From Rhodocyclaceae bacterium UBA2271 (lineage in GTDB: Bacteria > Pseudomonadota > Gammaproteobacteria > Burkholderiales > Rhodocyclaceae): 64,000 nt of DNA. Below are positions 51,131 to 59,641 of the stretch, piece after piece (position 1 is the stretch's first letter; each line of letters starts with the position of its first letter). The position numbers and the translations under genes were made by a program. The DNA is taken from contig DDXB01000024.1 in NCBI GenBank assembly GCA_002347405.1, positions 1 through 64,000 of the forward strand, read 5' to 3'. The notes beneath the pieces were generated by a model. It saw only the letters and a list, made by a program, of their open reading frames with translations. It made no database searches and was not told the DNA's origin.

Positions 51131-52183
51131 TTACAGCGCCGCCAGCACGGCGTCGCCCATTTCCCTTGTTCCCACGCGTTGCGTGCCGGGTTCGTAAATG
51201 TCGCCGGTACGGAAACCTTGCGCCAGGACCTTTTTCACCGCATCCTCGATGCGTCGTGCCGCCACTTCGTTGGCAAAGGTATACCGTAGCATCATCGCCG
51301 CCGACAGTATCGTTGCCAGCGGGTTGGCCAGGCCCTTGCCGGCGATATCCGGTGCCGAGCCGTGGCTCGGCTCGTACAGGCCCTTGTTGTTTGCATCGAG
51401 CGAAGCCGAAGGCAACATGCCGATCGAACCCGTCAGCATCGACGCTTCATCGGAGAGAATGTCACCGAACATGTTACCCGTCACCATCACGTCGAACTGC
51501 TTGGGCGCCTTCACCAGCTGCATGGCGGCGTTATCGACCAGCATGTGCGAGAGCTCGACATCCGGATATTCCTTGCCCACCTCGATGGCGACGTCGCGCC
51601 ACAGCTGGGTACACTCAAGGACATTCATCTTGTCGACCGAACAGACCTTTTTGTTGCGCTTGCGGGCGGCATCGAAGGCGACACGCAGGATGCGGCGGAT
51701 CTCGCTCTCGGTGTAGTGCATGGTGTTGAAGCCGTAGCGCTCGCCATCGCGCACTTCGATGCCGCGCGGCTGGCCGAAATAGATGTCGCCGGTCAGTTCG
51801 CGCACGATCAGGATGTCGAGACCGGCCACCACCTCGGGTTTTAGTGTCGAGGCGTTCGCGAGCTCCGGGTAGAGGATGGCCGGACGCAGGTTGGCAAACA
51901 GGCCGAGATCCTTGCGGATGCGCAGCAGACCGCGCTCGGGACGCAGCTCGCGCGGGTTGTTGTCCCATTGCGGGCCGCCGACGGCACCCAGCAGCACGGC
52001 ATCGGCGGCCTTGGCGAGTTTCTGCGTCGCTTCCGGGAAGGGATCCTTGGCCGCATCGATGGCGCAACCACCGAGCAGGGCCACTTCCATCTCGATTTTC
52101 AAATCGAGCGCCGTGAGCACACGCACCGCCTCTGCGGTGATTTCCGGGCCGATACCATCGCCCGTGAGTACGCAAATCTTCAT
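51131..52183 (-). CDS. leuB: 3-isopropylmalate dehydrogenase
   Basis: NAD-dependent oxidative decarboxylation of 3-isopropylmalate in leucine synthesis. The 350-residue protein has LTGDGIGPEI, RELTGDIYFGQPRG, VDKMNVLE and GNMFGDILSDEASML. It begins immediately after the leuD stop. Confidence 0.97.
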   Translation of the reverse strand: MKICVLTGDGIGPEITAEAVRVLTALDLKIEMEVALLGGCAIDAAKDPFPEATQKLAKAADAVLLGAVGGPQWDNNPRELRPERGLLRIRKDLGLFANLRPAILYPELANASTLKPEVVAGLDILIVRELTGDIYFGQPRGIEVRDGERYGFNTMHYTESEIRRILRVAFDAARKRNKKVCSVDKMNVLECTQLWRDVAIEVGKEYPDVELSHMLVDNAAMQLVKAPKQFDVMVTGNMFGDILSDEASMLTGSIGMLPSASLDANNKGLYEPSHGSAPDIAGKGLANPLATILSAAMMLRYTFANEVAARRIEDAVKKVLAQGFRTGDIYEPGTQRVGTREMGDAVLAAL

Positions 52184-52831
52184 TCAGGCTACCTCTGAGA
52201 AAAGCCAGGGTTGTTCGCTGCGGCGCTTGGCTTCGAACGTGCGGATTTCTTCGGCATGGCGCAGCGTCAGGCCGATGTCGTCCCAGCCATTCAACAGGCA
52301 CTCCTTGCGGAAAGGATCGACGTCGAAGGACAGCACCGTGCCATCGGGTCGCGTCACGGTTTGCGCGGCCAGATCGATTTTCAGCCGGTAACCGGGCGTT
52401 GCGGCAACCAGGGCGAACAGTTCATCCACGGCGGCGGTCGGCAGCCGGATCGGCAGCAGACCGTTCTTGAAACTGTTGTTGTAAAAAATGTCGGCGAAGC
52501 TGGTACCGACCAGCGCGCGAAAGCCGTAATCTTCCAGTGCCCACGGCGCGTGCTCGCGCGACGAGCCGCAGCCGAAGTTGTCGCGCGTCAGCAGAATCGA
52601 CGCGCCCTGGTAGCGCGGCTGATTCAGGACAAAGTCGGCGTTGGTGGGACGGCGACTGCAGTCCTGCCCAGGCTCGCCGCGATCGAGATAGCGCCATTCA
52701 TCGAAGGCGTTGGGGCCGAAGCCGGCACGCTTGATCGACTTCAGGAACTGCTTGGGAATTATGGCGTCGGTATCGACATTGGCGCGATCGAGAGGCGCCA
52801 CCAAGCCATCGAACGGGGTGAATGCGCGCAT
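52184..52831 (-). CDS. leuD: 3-isopropylmalate dehydratase small subunit
   Basis: Swivelling domain of isopropylmalate isomerase, partner of LeuC. The 215-residue protein has RANVDTDAIIPKQFLK and FGCGSSREHAPWAL. Just before FVLNQPRYQGAS an R1 copy (2 mismatches) is read RRPTNADF (60-67), overlapping a position where family members have NxDFVLN. The start abuts the stop of the entericidin gene. Confidence 0.97.
   Translation of the reverse strand: MRAFTPFDGLVAPLDRANVDTDAIIPKQFLKSIKRAGFGPNAFDEWRYLDRGEPGQDCSRRPTNADFVLNQPRYQGASILLTRDNFGCGSSREHAPWALEDYGFRALVGTSFADIFYNNSFKNGLLPIRLPTAAVDELFALVAATPGYRLKIDLAAQTVTRPDGTVLSFDVDPFRKECLLNGWDDIGLTLRHAEEIRTFEAKRRSEQPWLFSEVA
52631..52653 (+). repeat. R1 repeat copy 9, in leuD
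   Basis: R1 with two mismatches, antisense to leuD, read RRPTNADF, the same frame as in folC. The internal octamer is GTTGGTGG rather than GCTGGCGG. Confidence 0.8.
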
Positions 52832-52954
52832 CTACTTGACCGCCTTCTGGATCGCTTCGCCGCCCTTTTCGATGTCCTTGCCAATGCCTTGCACGGTGTT
52901 GCAGCCAGTCAGTGTGAAGGCTGTGGTTGCAAGGATGAGTACCAGTATTTTCAT
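52832..52954 (-). CDS. Entericidin-like small lipoprotein
   Basis: A 40-residue lipoprotein. The signal segment MKILVLILATTAFTLTGC carries the lipobox LTGC, and the mature part (NTVQGIGKDIEKGGEAIQKA) matches the EcnA/EcnB family of small envelope lipoproteins. It is wedged between leuC and leuD, its stop abutting the leuD start, and so is co-transcribed with leucine genes. The same arrangement is known in other betaproteobacteria. Confidence 0.9.
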   Translation of the reverse strand: MKILVLILATTAFTLTGCNTVQGIGKDIEKGGEAIQKAVK

Positions 52955-52984
52955 GATCGCCTCGGTAAAAATAGTTGAATTTGG

Positions 52985-54406
52985 TTAAACCAGCTCACGC
53001 ACGTCGGTGAAGTGGCCGGCAATGGCGGCTGCGGCGGCCATTGCCGGGCTGACGAGATGGGTGCGTCCGCCGGCGCCCTGGCGGCCTTCGAAATTGCGAT
53101 TGGAGGTGGATGCGCAGCGCTCGCCCGGTTCCAGCCGATCGGCGTTCATCGCCAGGCACATCGAGCAACCGGGTTCGCGCCACTCGAAACCGGCAGCCAG
53201 GAATATCTTGTCGAGCCCTTCCGCCTCGGCCTGGCGCTTGACCAGCCCCGAGCCGGGCACCACGAGCACGCGCCTGACGCTGGCCGCCTTGCCGCGGCCC
53301 TTGGCTGCCGTGACCACGGCGGCCGCTGCGCGCAGGTCCTCGATGCGCGAGTTGGTGCAGGAGCCGATGAAGACCTGATCGACAGATATCTCCTTGATCG
53401 GCGTGCGGGCCACGAGCCCCATGTATTCGAGCGCCCGGACGATGCCTTCGCGCTTGACCGGATCGGCAAAATCCTCCGGAGCGGGCACACTGCCGCCCAC
53501 CGCCACGACCATCTCGGGCGAGGTGCCCCAGGTCACCTGCGGCTGGATCGTCGCCGCCTCGAGCTCCACCACAGTATCGAATGCCGCGCCCGGATCGGAG
53601 ACCAGCGTGCGCCAATAGCTCACGGCGTGCCCCCACTCCTCGCCGCTCGGCGCAAAGGCGCGTCCCTTGAGATAGTCGATCGTCGCGTCATCGACCGCGA
53701 CAAAGCCGACCCGCGCACCTGCTTCGATCGCCATGTTGCACACCGTCATGCGGCCTTCCAGCGACAGGGCGCGAATCGCGCTGCCGGCGAATTCCACCGC
53801 ATGACCGGTGCCGCCCGCCGTGCCGATCTTGCCGATGATGGCGAGCACGATATCTTTCGCCGTCACGCCAGCGCCGACTTTGCCTTCGACCTTGATCTGC
53901 ATCGCCTTCATCTTCTTTTGCAGCAGGCACTGGGTGGCGAGGACATGCTCGACCTCGGAAGTGCCGATGCCATGCGCCAGGCAGGCAAAGGCACCATGCG
54001 TCGAGGTATGCGAGTCGCCGCACACCACGGTCATGCCGGGGAGGATGGCGCCGTTTTCGGGGCCGATGACATGGATGATGCCCTGCCGCGCATCCTTGAA
54101 CGGGTAGAAGGCCAGCGCGCCCACTTCATGAATGTTGGCGTCGAGCGTCTCGACCTGCTGACGCGAAACCGGATCCTCGATGCCGCGCTCCCAGTGCTCG
54201 GTCGGCGTATTGTGGTCGGCCGTCGCCACGATCGACGAGACGCGCCACGGCTTGCGCCCGGCGAGTTTCAATCCCTCGAAGGCCTGCGGGCTGGTGACTT
54301 CATGCACCAGATGGCGGTCAATGTACAGAAGCGCCGTGCCGTCCGCTTCGGTGCGGACGACATGGTTCTCCCAAAGCTTGTCGTAGAGCGTTTTTGGCAT
54401 GGCCAT
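52985..54406 (-). CDS. leuC: 3-isopropylmalate dehydratase large subunit
   Basis: [4Fe-4S] aconitase-family subunit that isomerises isopropylmalate with LeuD. From ATG 54406 (MAMPKTLYDKLWENHVV) it has 473 residues; ATG 54400 is equally possible and has better ribosome-site spacing. Landmarks are GDSHTSTHGAF, IGSCTNSRIEDL and GCSMCLAMN with the cluster cysteines. A near-perfect R1 copy is read KVGAGVTA at 176-183, where the family usually has a similar G-L/V-x-x-GVTAKD, so natural sequence may contribute. Confidence 0.97.
   Translation of the reverse strand: MAMPKTLYDKLWENHVVRTEADGTALLYIDRHLVHEVTSPQAFEGLKLAGRKPWRVSSIVATADHNTPTEHWERGIEDPVSRQQVETLDANIHEVGALAFYPFKDARQGIIHVIGPENGAILPGMTVVCGDSHTSTHGAFACLAHGIGTSEVEHVLATQCLLQKKMKAMQIKVEGKVGAGVTAKDIVLAIIGKIGTAGGTGHAVEFAGSAIRALSLEGRMTVCNMAIEAGARVGFVAVDDATIDYLKGRAFAPSGEEWGHAVSYWRTLVSDPGAAFDTVVELEAATIQPQVTWGTSPEMVVAVGGSVPAPEDFADPVKREGIVRALEYMGLVARTPIKEISVDQVFIGSCTNSRIEDLRAAAAVVTAAKGRGKAASVRRVLVVPGSGLVKRQAEAEGLDKIFLAAGFEWREPGCSMCLAMNADRLEPGERCASTSNRNFEGRQGAGGRTHLVSPAMAAAAAIAGHFTDVRELV
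53859..53881 (-). repeat. R1 repeat copy 10, in leuC
   Basis: R1 with one mismatch in coding orientation, read KVGAGVTA inside a conserved LeuC segment. Of all copies this is the one most easily explained by ancestral protein sequence. Confidence 0.75.
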
Positions 54407-54428
54407 GATTCCTGCGGGAAGTCGGAAA

Positions 54429-55196
54429 TTATCGCACAGGCCGATAGTAGTTGAGCGCCTCGGGCAGCCAGCGCTCCAGTTCATTGATGCGCGTCGCATC
54501 CGCCGGGTGGGTGGAAAGGAATTCCGGCGGCTTCGACTTGCCCTTGCCCGCCTCGGCCATGCGTTGCCACAGACCGATGGCTGCGCGTGGGTCATAGCCT
54601 GCCTTGGCCATGTAGATCAGCCCCATGCGATCAGCCTCGGATTCATGCAGGCGCGAATACGGCAACAGATAACCGACGGCAGCACCGGCGCCCAGCAGCC
54701 CGACATACAGGTCGCGATTCGGTGAATCATGGGTGGCGACGACCGTAGCCACCGACAGACCGGCGATGAGGATTTCCTGGCTCAGGCGCTCACCGCCGTG
54801 ACGGGCAATCGCATGCGCCACTTCGTGGCCGATCACGGCTGCCAGTCCGGCATCGTCCTGCGCTATCGGCAACAGGCCGGTGTAGACCGCCACCTTGCCA
54901 CCCGGCAGACAGAAGGCATTAATCGTCTTGTCGTTATCGATGAGTTTGAATTCCCACTGGTAATCGCTGCGCCCGGTGGCTGCGGCAATGCGCATGCCTA
55001 TGCGCTGCAGGCGGGCATTCGCCGCGGCGTCGTTGCTCAGCTTTTCCTTTTCGAGAATTTCCTGGAAGCTGGCCAGTCCCATGCGGGTTTCCTGCTGTTC
55101 GGAAATCACCTGCAACTGGCTGCGGCCGGTCAGCGGCACGTTCTGGCATCCCGCCAGGGCGGCCGCCAGGAGCAGCAACAATAATGCGTTCTTCAT
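54429..55196 (-). CDS. M48 family metalloprotease lipoprotein
   Basis: A 255-residue envelope protease. A signal peptide with lipobox LAGC (C17) precedes the zinc motif HEVAH (H124, H128); the downstream ESEAD supplies the third ligand. It resembles the BepA/LoiP group without a TPR domain. It probably works in outer-membrane quality control. It overlaps the MFS gene by 4 nt. Confidence 0.93.
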   Translation of the reverse strand: MKNALLLLLLAAALAGCQNVPLTGRSQLQVISEQQETRMGLASFQEILEKEKLSNDAAANARLQRIGMRIAAATGRSDYQWEFKLIDNDKTINAFCLPGGKVAVYTGLLPIAQDDAGLAAVIGHEVAHAIARHGGERLSQEILIAGLSVATVVATHDSPNRDLYVGLLGAGAAVGYLLPYSRLHESEADRMGLIYMAKAGYDPRAAIGLWQRMAEAGKGKSKPPEFLSTHPADATRINELERWLPEALNYYRPVR

Positions 55197-56395
55197 GATT
55201 TACCTCGATGTGAAATAACCGATTCCGATGACAGACCACGCCAGATCAGCACCCAGCCGCACGCGGAAAACAGGGCGGCCAGCGTGAAGGTGATCCCCGG
55301 CCCCAGACTACCCCAAGCTGCACCACTGATCAATCCGCCGACCATGCCGCCAGCACCGAACGAGATGCTGCCGTAAATGCCCTGGATGCGTGCCTGCTGC
55401 TGTGAGACAAACCAGCGCGTCAGCACCGCCATGGCAGCCGCATGGTAGGCACCAAAGGTCGCGCCGTGCAAGACCTGGGCGATCAGCAACAGAGGCGGCG
55501 AATCGGCACCCCAGCCAATCAGGAGGAAACGCAATACGGCCAGCGCAAAGCTCGCCAGCAGGATCTGGCGCAACGACACCCAGCGCACCAGTCGCGGCAT
55601 GGCCATGAATACGCCGATTTCGGCCAGCACACCCAGCGACCAGAACAGGCCGATCGCCAGTTTGTCGTAGCCGTGGTTGACCAGATGGACCGAATAAAAC
55701 ACATAGAGCGGGCCATGGGCCACCGACATGAAGAAGCAGGCCGCCAGCAAGGCCACGACTGCGGGGCGCTTGAGCAGGCCACCCAGCGGTGGCGCCGTCC
55801 CGTCAGCGCCGACTTTTGCCTCGGGCAGGGTCATGGCGGTCGCCAGCACGCTCGCCAGAATCCCCATGATCGCCCAGAGCAACGCGGCGATCGGCAGATA
55901 GTCGAGCAGCGCGCCGATGACCATGACACTGACGATGAAGCCGACCGAACCCCACAGGCGGACGCGTCCGTAACGGTCGGGATGCTCCGCCAGGTGATCG
56001 AGGGTCATGGCCTCGACCAGCGGCAGGGCGGCGCTCCAGAAGAACCAGACCAGCGCCATTGCCACCAGCATGCCATGGTAATCCCGGGTGAAAAAGAAAC
56101 CGGCGAAACCCAGCGCGGAAAACAGGGCGGCCAGGCGGACAATCGCGACACGGTGGCCCAGATGATCGGCCAGCCAGCCCCACAGGTTGGGCGCCAGCAT
56201 GCGCATCACCTGCGGCACCGACATCATCACCCCCATCTCCCAGGCGGAGAGGCCGACATCACTGAGATACAGGGTGAAAAACGGCGCAAAGGCGCCGACG
56301 AAAGCGAAGTAAAAGAAGTACCAGGCAGCCAGGCGGCTCAATGGGCTAAACCCCAAGGGGCTGAAACCCGAAGGGCTGTGAGGGGAAACCGACAT
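55193..56395 (-). CDS. MFS transporter (HcaT/3-phenylpropionate type)
   Basis: A 400-residue transporter with about 12 membrane helices, of the MFS_1-like group typified by HcaT. The N-terminus is a short repeat, SPSGFSPLGFSPL, encoded by imperfect 15-bp DNA units. The central cytoplasmic loop between the six-helix halves carries an R1 copy with one mismatch, read KVGADGTA (194-201). Substrate unknown. Confidence 0.88.
   Translation of the reverse strand: MSVSPHSPSGFSPLGFSPLSRLAAWYFFYFAFVGAFAPFFTLYLSDVGLSAWEMGVMMSVPQVMRMLAPNLWGWLADHLGHRVAIVRLAALFSALGFAGFFFTRDYHGMLVAMALVWFFWSAALPLVEAMTLDHLAEHPDRYGRVRLWGSVGFIVSVMVIGALLDYLPIAALLWAIMGILASVLATAMTLPEAKVGADGTAPPLGGLLKRPAVVALLAACFFMSVAHGPLYVFYSVHLVNHGYDKLAIGLFWSLGVLAEIGVFMAMPRLVRWVSLRQILLASFALAVLRFLLIGWGADSPPLLLIAQVLHGATFGAYHAAAMAVLTRWFVSQQQARIQGIYGSISFGAGGMVGGLISGAAWGSLGPGITFTLAALFSACGWVLIWRGLSSESVISHRGKS
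55794..55816 (-). repeat. R1 repeat copy 11, in the MFS transporter gene
   Basis: R1 with one mismatch in coding orientation, read KVGADGTA in the central loop between transporter halves. Confidence 0.9.
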
Positions 56396-56458
56396 GTGAC
56401 GCCCTGGCAGATGAAGATCAGCCGGACGCTACGGCCCCCGGAAAGACGCTATGAATGA

Positions 56459-56722
56459 TCAGAGGCAATGCTTCTGGCCGAGGCGGAAGATCAGCAACAA
56501 TTGATAAATCTCGTCCTTCAGCTTGACGCGCATTTTCTTCATGTCCTCGAGCGTGAAGTCGGCCACGGGCATGTCATGCTCCTCAAGATCCTCGACCTTG
56601 CCGGTCAGTCGGTCATGACGGGTACACATTGCGGCAAAACGGCCACTCTCCGCCTTGAGAGTGTCGATCGCATCGCGCATGTCCGGAAATTCGCTATAAA
56701 GGTCGTGGTGATCAACGTGCAT
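56459..56722 (-). CDS. YdcH/DUF465 family small protein
   Basis: An 87-residue, mostly helical, charged protein. The pattern FAAMCTRHDRLTGKVEDLE followed by LEDMKKMRVKLKDEIYQLL is the DUF465 signature of short coiled-coil proteins with unknown function. Single gene between the MFS transporter and aroC. Confidence 0.85.
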   Translation of the reverse strand: MHVDHHDLYSEFPDMRDAIDTLKAESGRFAAMCTRHDRLTGKVEDLEEHDMPVADFTLEDMKKMRVKLKDEIYQLLLIFRLGQKHCL

Positions 56723-56772
56723 GTTTCTCTCCCAAGTTTGGCATGCTATCGGATATGGTTTTCAGGATTTTA

Positions 56773-57894
56773 TCAAGCAGGTTCGGCCGGCTTGGCCGCG
56801 CATTTTCCAGGAATGGCAGGCGTCGGGCAGCGCACGTCGGCGCACTGCGCCCGATACAGCAGGGCCGCATCCATCAGCACCAGCGCCAGCATCGCCTCGG
56901 CAATCGGCGTGGCGCGGATGCCGACGCAGGGATCGTGGCGACCATGGGTCTCCACCGTGGTTGGCTGGCCGGCCAGGTCGATCGAACGGCGTGGCAGGCG
57001 AATGCTCGAGGTCGGCTTGATGGCGATGCTGACGGTGACATCCTGTCCCGAGGAAATGCCCCCGAGAATGCCCCCGGCATGATTGCTCAAGAAACCCTGC
57101 GGCGTCAGTTCGTCGCCATGTTCGCTGCCGCGCTGAGCGACAGAGGCGAAACCGGCGCCGATCTCGACACCCTTGACGGCATTGATGCCCATCATGGCAT
57201 AGGCGATCTGGGCATCGAGCCGGCCATAGACGGGATCGCCCCAGCCCGGCGGGACGTTGGTCGCCGCCACTTCGATGCGCGCCCCCACCGAGTCGCCATC
57301 CTTGCGCAACTGGTCCATGTAGGCTTCCAGTTCGGGCACGATGGCGGCATTGGGGACGAAGAACGGATTGTTGTCAATGGCGGCAGCGTCGACGAACGGA
57401 ATGACGATCGGACCCAATTCGCTCATCCAGCCGCGTAGCGTAATGTTGAAACGCTCACGCAACCATTTCCTGGCGATGGCGCCAGCGGCGACGCGCACGG
57501 CCGTCTCGCGCGCCGAGGAACGACCACCGCCGCGATAGTCGCGGATGCCGAATTTTTGCCAGTAGGTGTAATCGGCATGGCCCGGCCGGAAACTCTGGGC
57601 GATGTTGCCGTAATCCTTGCTGCGCTGATCGATGTTGCGGATCAGCAGGGCAATCGGCGTGCCGGTGGTCTTGCCCTCGAACACGCCGGAGAGGATCTCG
57701 ACCTTGTCGTCCTCGCGCCGCTGGGTGACATGGCGTGAAGTACCCGGTTTGCGGCGATCAAGCTCGCCCTGGATGTCAGCCTCACACAAATCAAGGCCAG
57801 GCGGGCAGCCATCAACCACACAGCCGATGGCCGGACCATGCGATTCGCCGAATGAGGTCACGCTGAACAACGTGCCGATGGTGTTGCCGGACAT
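56773..57894 (-). CDS. aroC: Chorismate synthase
   Basis: Last step of the shikimate pathway, FMN-dependent. The 373-residue protein starts SGNTIGTLFSVTSFGESHG with the conserved GESHG, and has RPGHADYTYWQKFG and GGGRSSARETAVRVAAGA. Length is normal. It feeds chorismate to the tryptophan genes in the same window. Confidence 0.97.
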   Translation of the reverse strand: MSGNTIGTLFSVTSFGESHGPAIGCVVDGCPPGLDLCEADIQGELDRRKPGTSRHVTQRREDDKVEILSGVFEGKTTGTPIALLIRNIDQRSKDYGNIAQSFRPGHADYTYWQKFGIRDYRGGGRSSARETAVRVAAGAIARKWLRERFNITLRGWMSELGPIVIPFVDAAAIDNNPFFVPNAAIVPELEAYMDQLRKDGDSVGARIEVAATNVPPGWGDPVYGRLDAQIAYAMMGINAVKGVEIGAGFASVAQRGSEHGDELTPQGFLSNHAGGILGGISSGQDVTVSIAIKPTSSIRLPRRSIDLAGQPTTVETHGRHDPCVGIRATPIAEAMLALVLMDAALLYRAQCADVRCPTPAIPGKCAAKPAEPA

Positions 57895-57967
57895 CAGGAT
57901 TCAGTGGTCAGTGGTCAGGGAACAGTGGGTTTCAGTCTATCACGCTACTTTGGTGCGGCTGTGGAGA

Positions 57968-58297
57968 TCATCCGCAGCGTTCGAGCAGACTGCGTTTGTT
58001 CGGCTTTCCCAGCCATTCATCGGCATCGGCGGGCGGATCCTTGCGCTCGATGATGGCGGGCCATTGCTTGGCCAGTTCGGCATTCAAGGCAATCATGTCC
58101 TGTTGGGATTCAGGCACATCCTCTTCGGCAAAAATCGCCTCGGCCGGACATTCGGGGACGCACAGCGTGCAGTCGATGCATTCATCGGGATCGATGACCA
58201 GAAAATTCGGGCCCTCGCGGAAGCAATCAACCGGACAGATATCAACACAATCGGTGTACTTGCATTTGATGCAGTTTTCCGTCACTACGTAAGTCAT
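57968..58297 (-). CDS. fdxA: Seven-iron ferredoxin
   Basis: A 109-residue FdxA-type ferredoxin with one 3Fe-4S and one 4Fe-4S cluster. Cysteines lie in ENCIKCKYTDCVDICPVDC and ECIDCTLCVPECP; the C-terminal helical extension (about 55-109) is typical. It lies 9 nt after the der stop, where hfq is often found in related genomes. Confidence 0.95.
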   Translation of the reverse strand: MTYVVTENCIKCKYTDCVDICPVDCFREGPNFLVIDPDECIDCTLCVPECPAEAIFAEEDVPESQQDMIALNAELAKQWPAIIERKDPPADADEWLGKPNKRSLLERCG

Positions 58298-58306
58298 CGC
58301 ATCACC

Positions 58307-59632
58307 TTATTTCTTGTCGACGTAAGGGTTCTTGGTGACCTTGAACTGAATGCGCAACGGCGTGCCTTGCAGCTTGAAGGTCTCGACGAAAATATGTTCG
58401 AGGTAACGAACATAAGCGGATGGTACGTGTTCCAGCGCATTGCCGTGAATGACAACGATCGGCGGATTGCTGCCGCCCTGGTGGGCATAGCGGAGCTTGG
58501 GGCGAACATTGCCGTGGCGCGGCGGCGCCTGTTTTTGCACGGCATCGAGCAGCACACGGGTAAGTTTGGGCGTGGTCAACTTGGCCATCGCGGCAGCGTA
58601 GGCACGGTCGACCGATTGCAAGACCCCTGCCACGCCCTGCCCTTTCAACGCCGAGATGTGATGCACGCGCGCGAAACCCATGAAATTCAGCTTGCGGGCA
58701 ATGTCCAGTTTGACCTGGTCACGCCGATATTGGTCGATGGCATCCCATTTATTCACCGCCAGCACCAAGGCGCGGCCGGCTTCGATGCAGAAACCGGCAA
58801 TGTGCGCATCCTGATCGGAAATGTCCTGGCTGGCATCGACCATCAACACGACGACGTTGGCCGCCTCGATGGCCCGCAGAGTTTTGACCACCGAAAATTT
58901 CTCGATGGTTTCAAAGACACGCCCCTTGCGGCGCAGGCCGGCGGTGTCGATCAGCGTATAGCTCTTGCCATTCCGCTCGAAAGGCGTGGCGATGGCGTCG
59001 CGTGTGGTACCCGGCATGTCAAAGGCGATCATGCGCTCTTCGCCGAGCAGGGTATTGATGAGCGTGCTCTTGCCGACGTTGGGGCGGCCGGCGATGGCGA
59101 CGCGCGGACCGCTGGCGTCGTCCTCGACAGCTTGCTCAGTGGGGAAATCGGCCAGCGCCAGTTCCAGTAGCTCACGTACCCCTTCGCCATGGGCGGACGA
59201 GACGACGCGCGGCTCGCCGCAGCCGAGTTCATGGAATTCGGCGGCAACCACATCGCGGTTCATGCCCTCGGCCTTGTTGACAACGAGGTGCAGGGGCCGC
59301 CCGCTCTTGCGCAGCCGTTCGGCAATCACCTTGTCCTGCGGAGTGAGACCCGCGCGGCAGTCGACCATGAACAACAGCACATCGGCCTCGGCAATCGCCG
59401 CCTCGGCCTGGAGCGCCATTTCATGGACGATGCCTTCCTTCGCCTGCGGCTCGAAGCCGCCGGTATCGACAACCAGAAACGGGCGGTCGCCAAGCCGGCC
59501 ATGGCCGTAATTGCGGTCGCGCGTCAGGCCGGGCTGGTCGGCCACCAGCGCATCACGCGTCTTGGTGAGCCGGTTGAACAGCGTGGACTTACCAACGTTG
59601 GGTCGCCCCACCAGGGCCAGTGTCGGGAGCAT
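58307..59632 (-). CDS. der: Ribosome-associated GTPase Der (EngA)
   Basis: Double GTPase for 50S subunit assembly. The 441-residue protein has two G domains, each with GRPNVGKST, DTxG and NKxD motifs (VVNKAEG and AVNKWDAI), plus a C-terminal KH-like domain ending in the basic KVTKNPYVDKK. In the hisS-yfgM-bamB-der block, 9 nt after bamB. Confidence 0.97.
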   Translation of the reverse strand: MLPTLALVGRPNVGKSTLFNRLTKTRDALVADQPGLTRDRNYGHGRLGDRPFLVVDTGGFEPQAKEGIVHEMALQAEAAIAEADVLLFMVDCRAGLTPQDKVIAERLRKSGRPLHLVVNKAEGMNRDVVAAEFHELGCGEPRVVSSAHGEGVRELLELALADFPTEQAVEDDASGPRVAIAGRPNVGKSTLINTLLGEERMIAFDMPGTTRDAIATPFERNGKSYTLIDTAGLRRKGRVFETIEKFSVVKTLRAIEAANVVVLMVDASQDISDQDAHIAGFCIEAGRALVLAVNKWDAIDQYRRDQVKLDIARKLNFMGFARVHHISALKGQGVAGVLQSVDRAYAAAMAKLTTPKLTRVLLDAVQKQAPPRHGNVRPKLRYAHQGGSNPPIVVIHGNALEHVPSAYVRYLEHIFVETFKLQGTPLRIQFKVTKNPYVDKK

Positions 59633-59641
59633 TTACCGGGT

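Noticed and set aside
57632..59170. Plus-strand ORF of 512 codons opposite aroC, fdxA and der
   Set aside because: Spans three well-supported minus-strand genes and shows no domain of its own.
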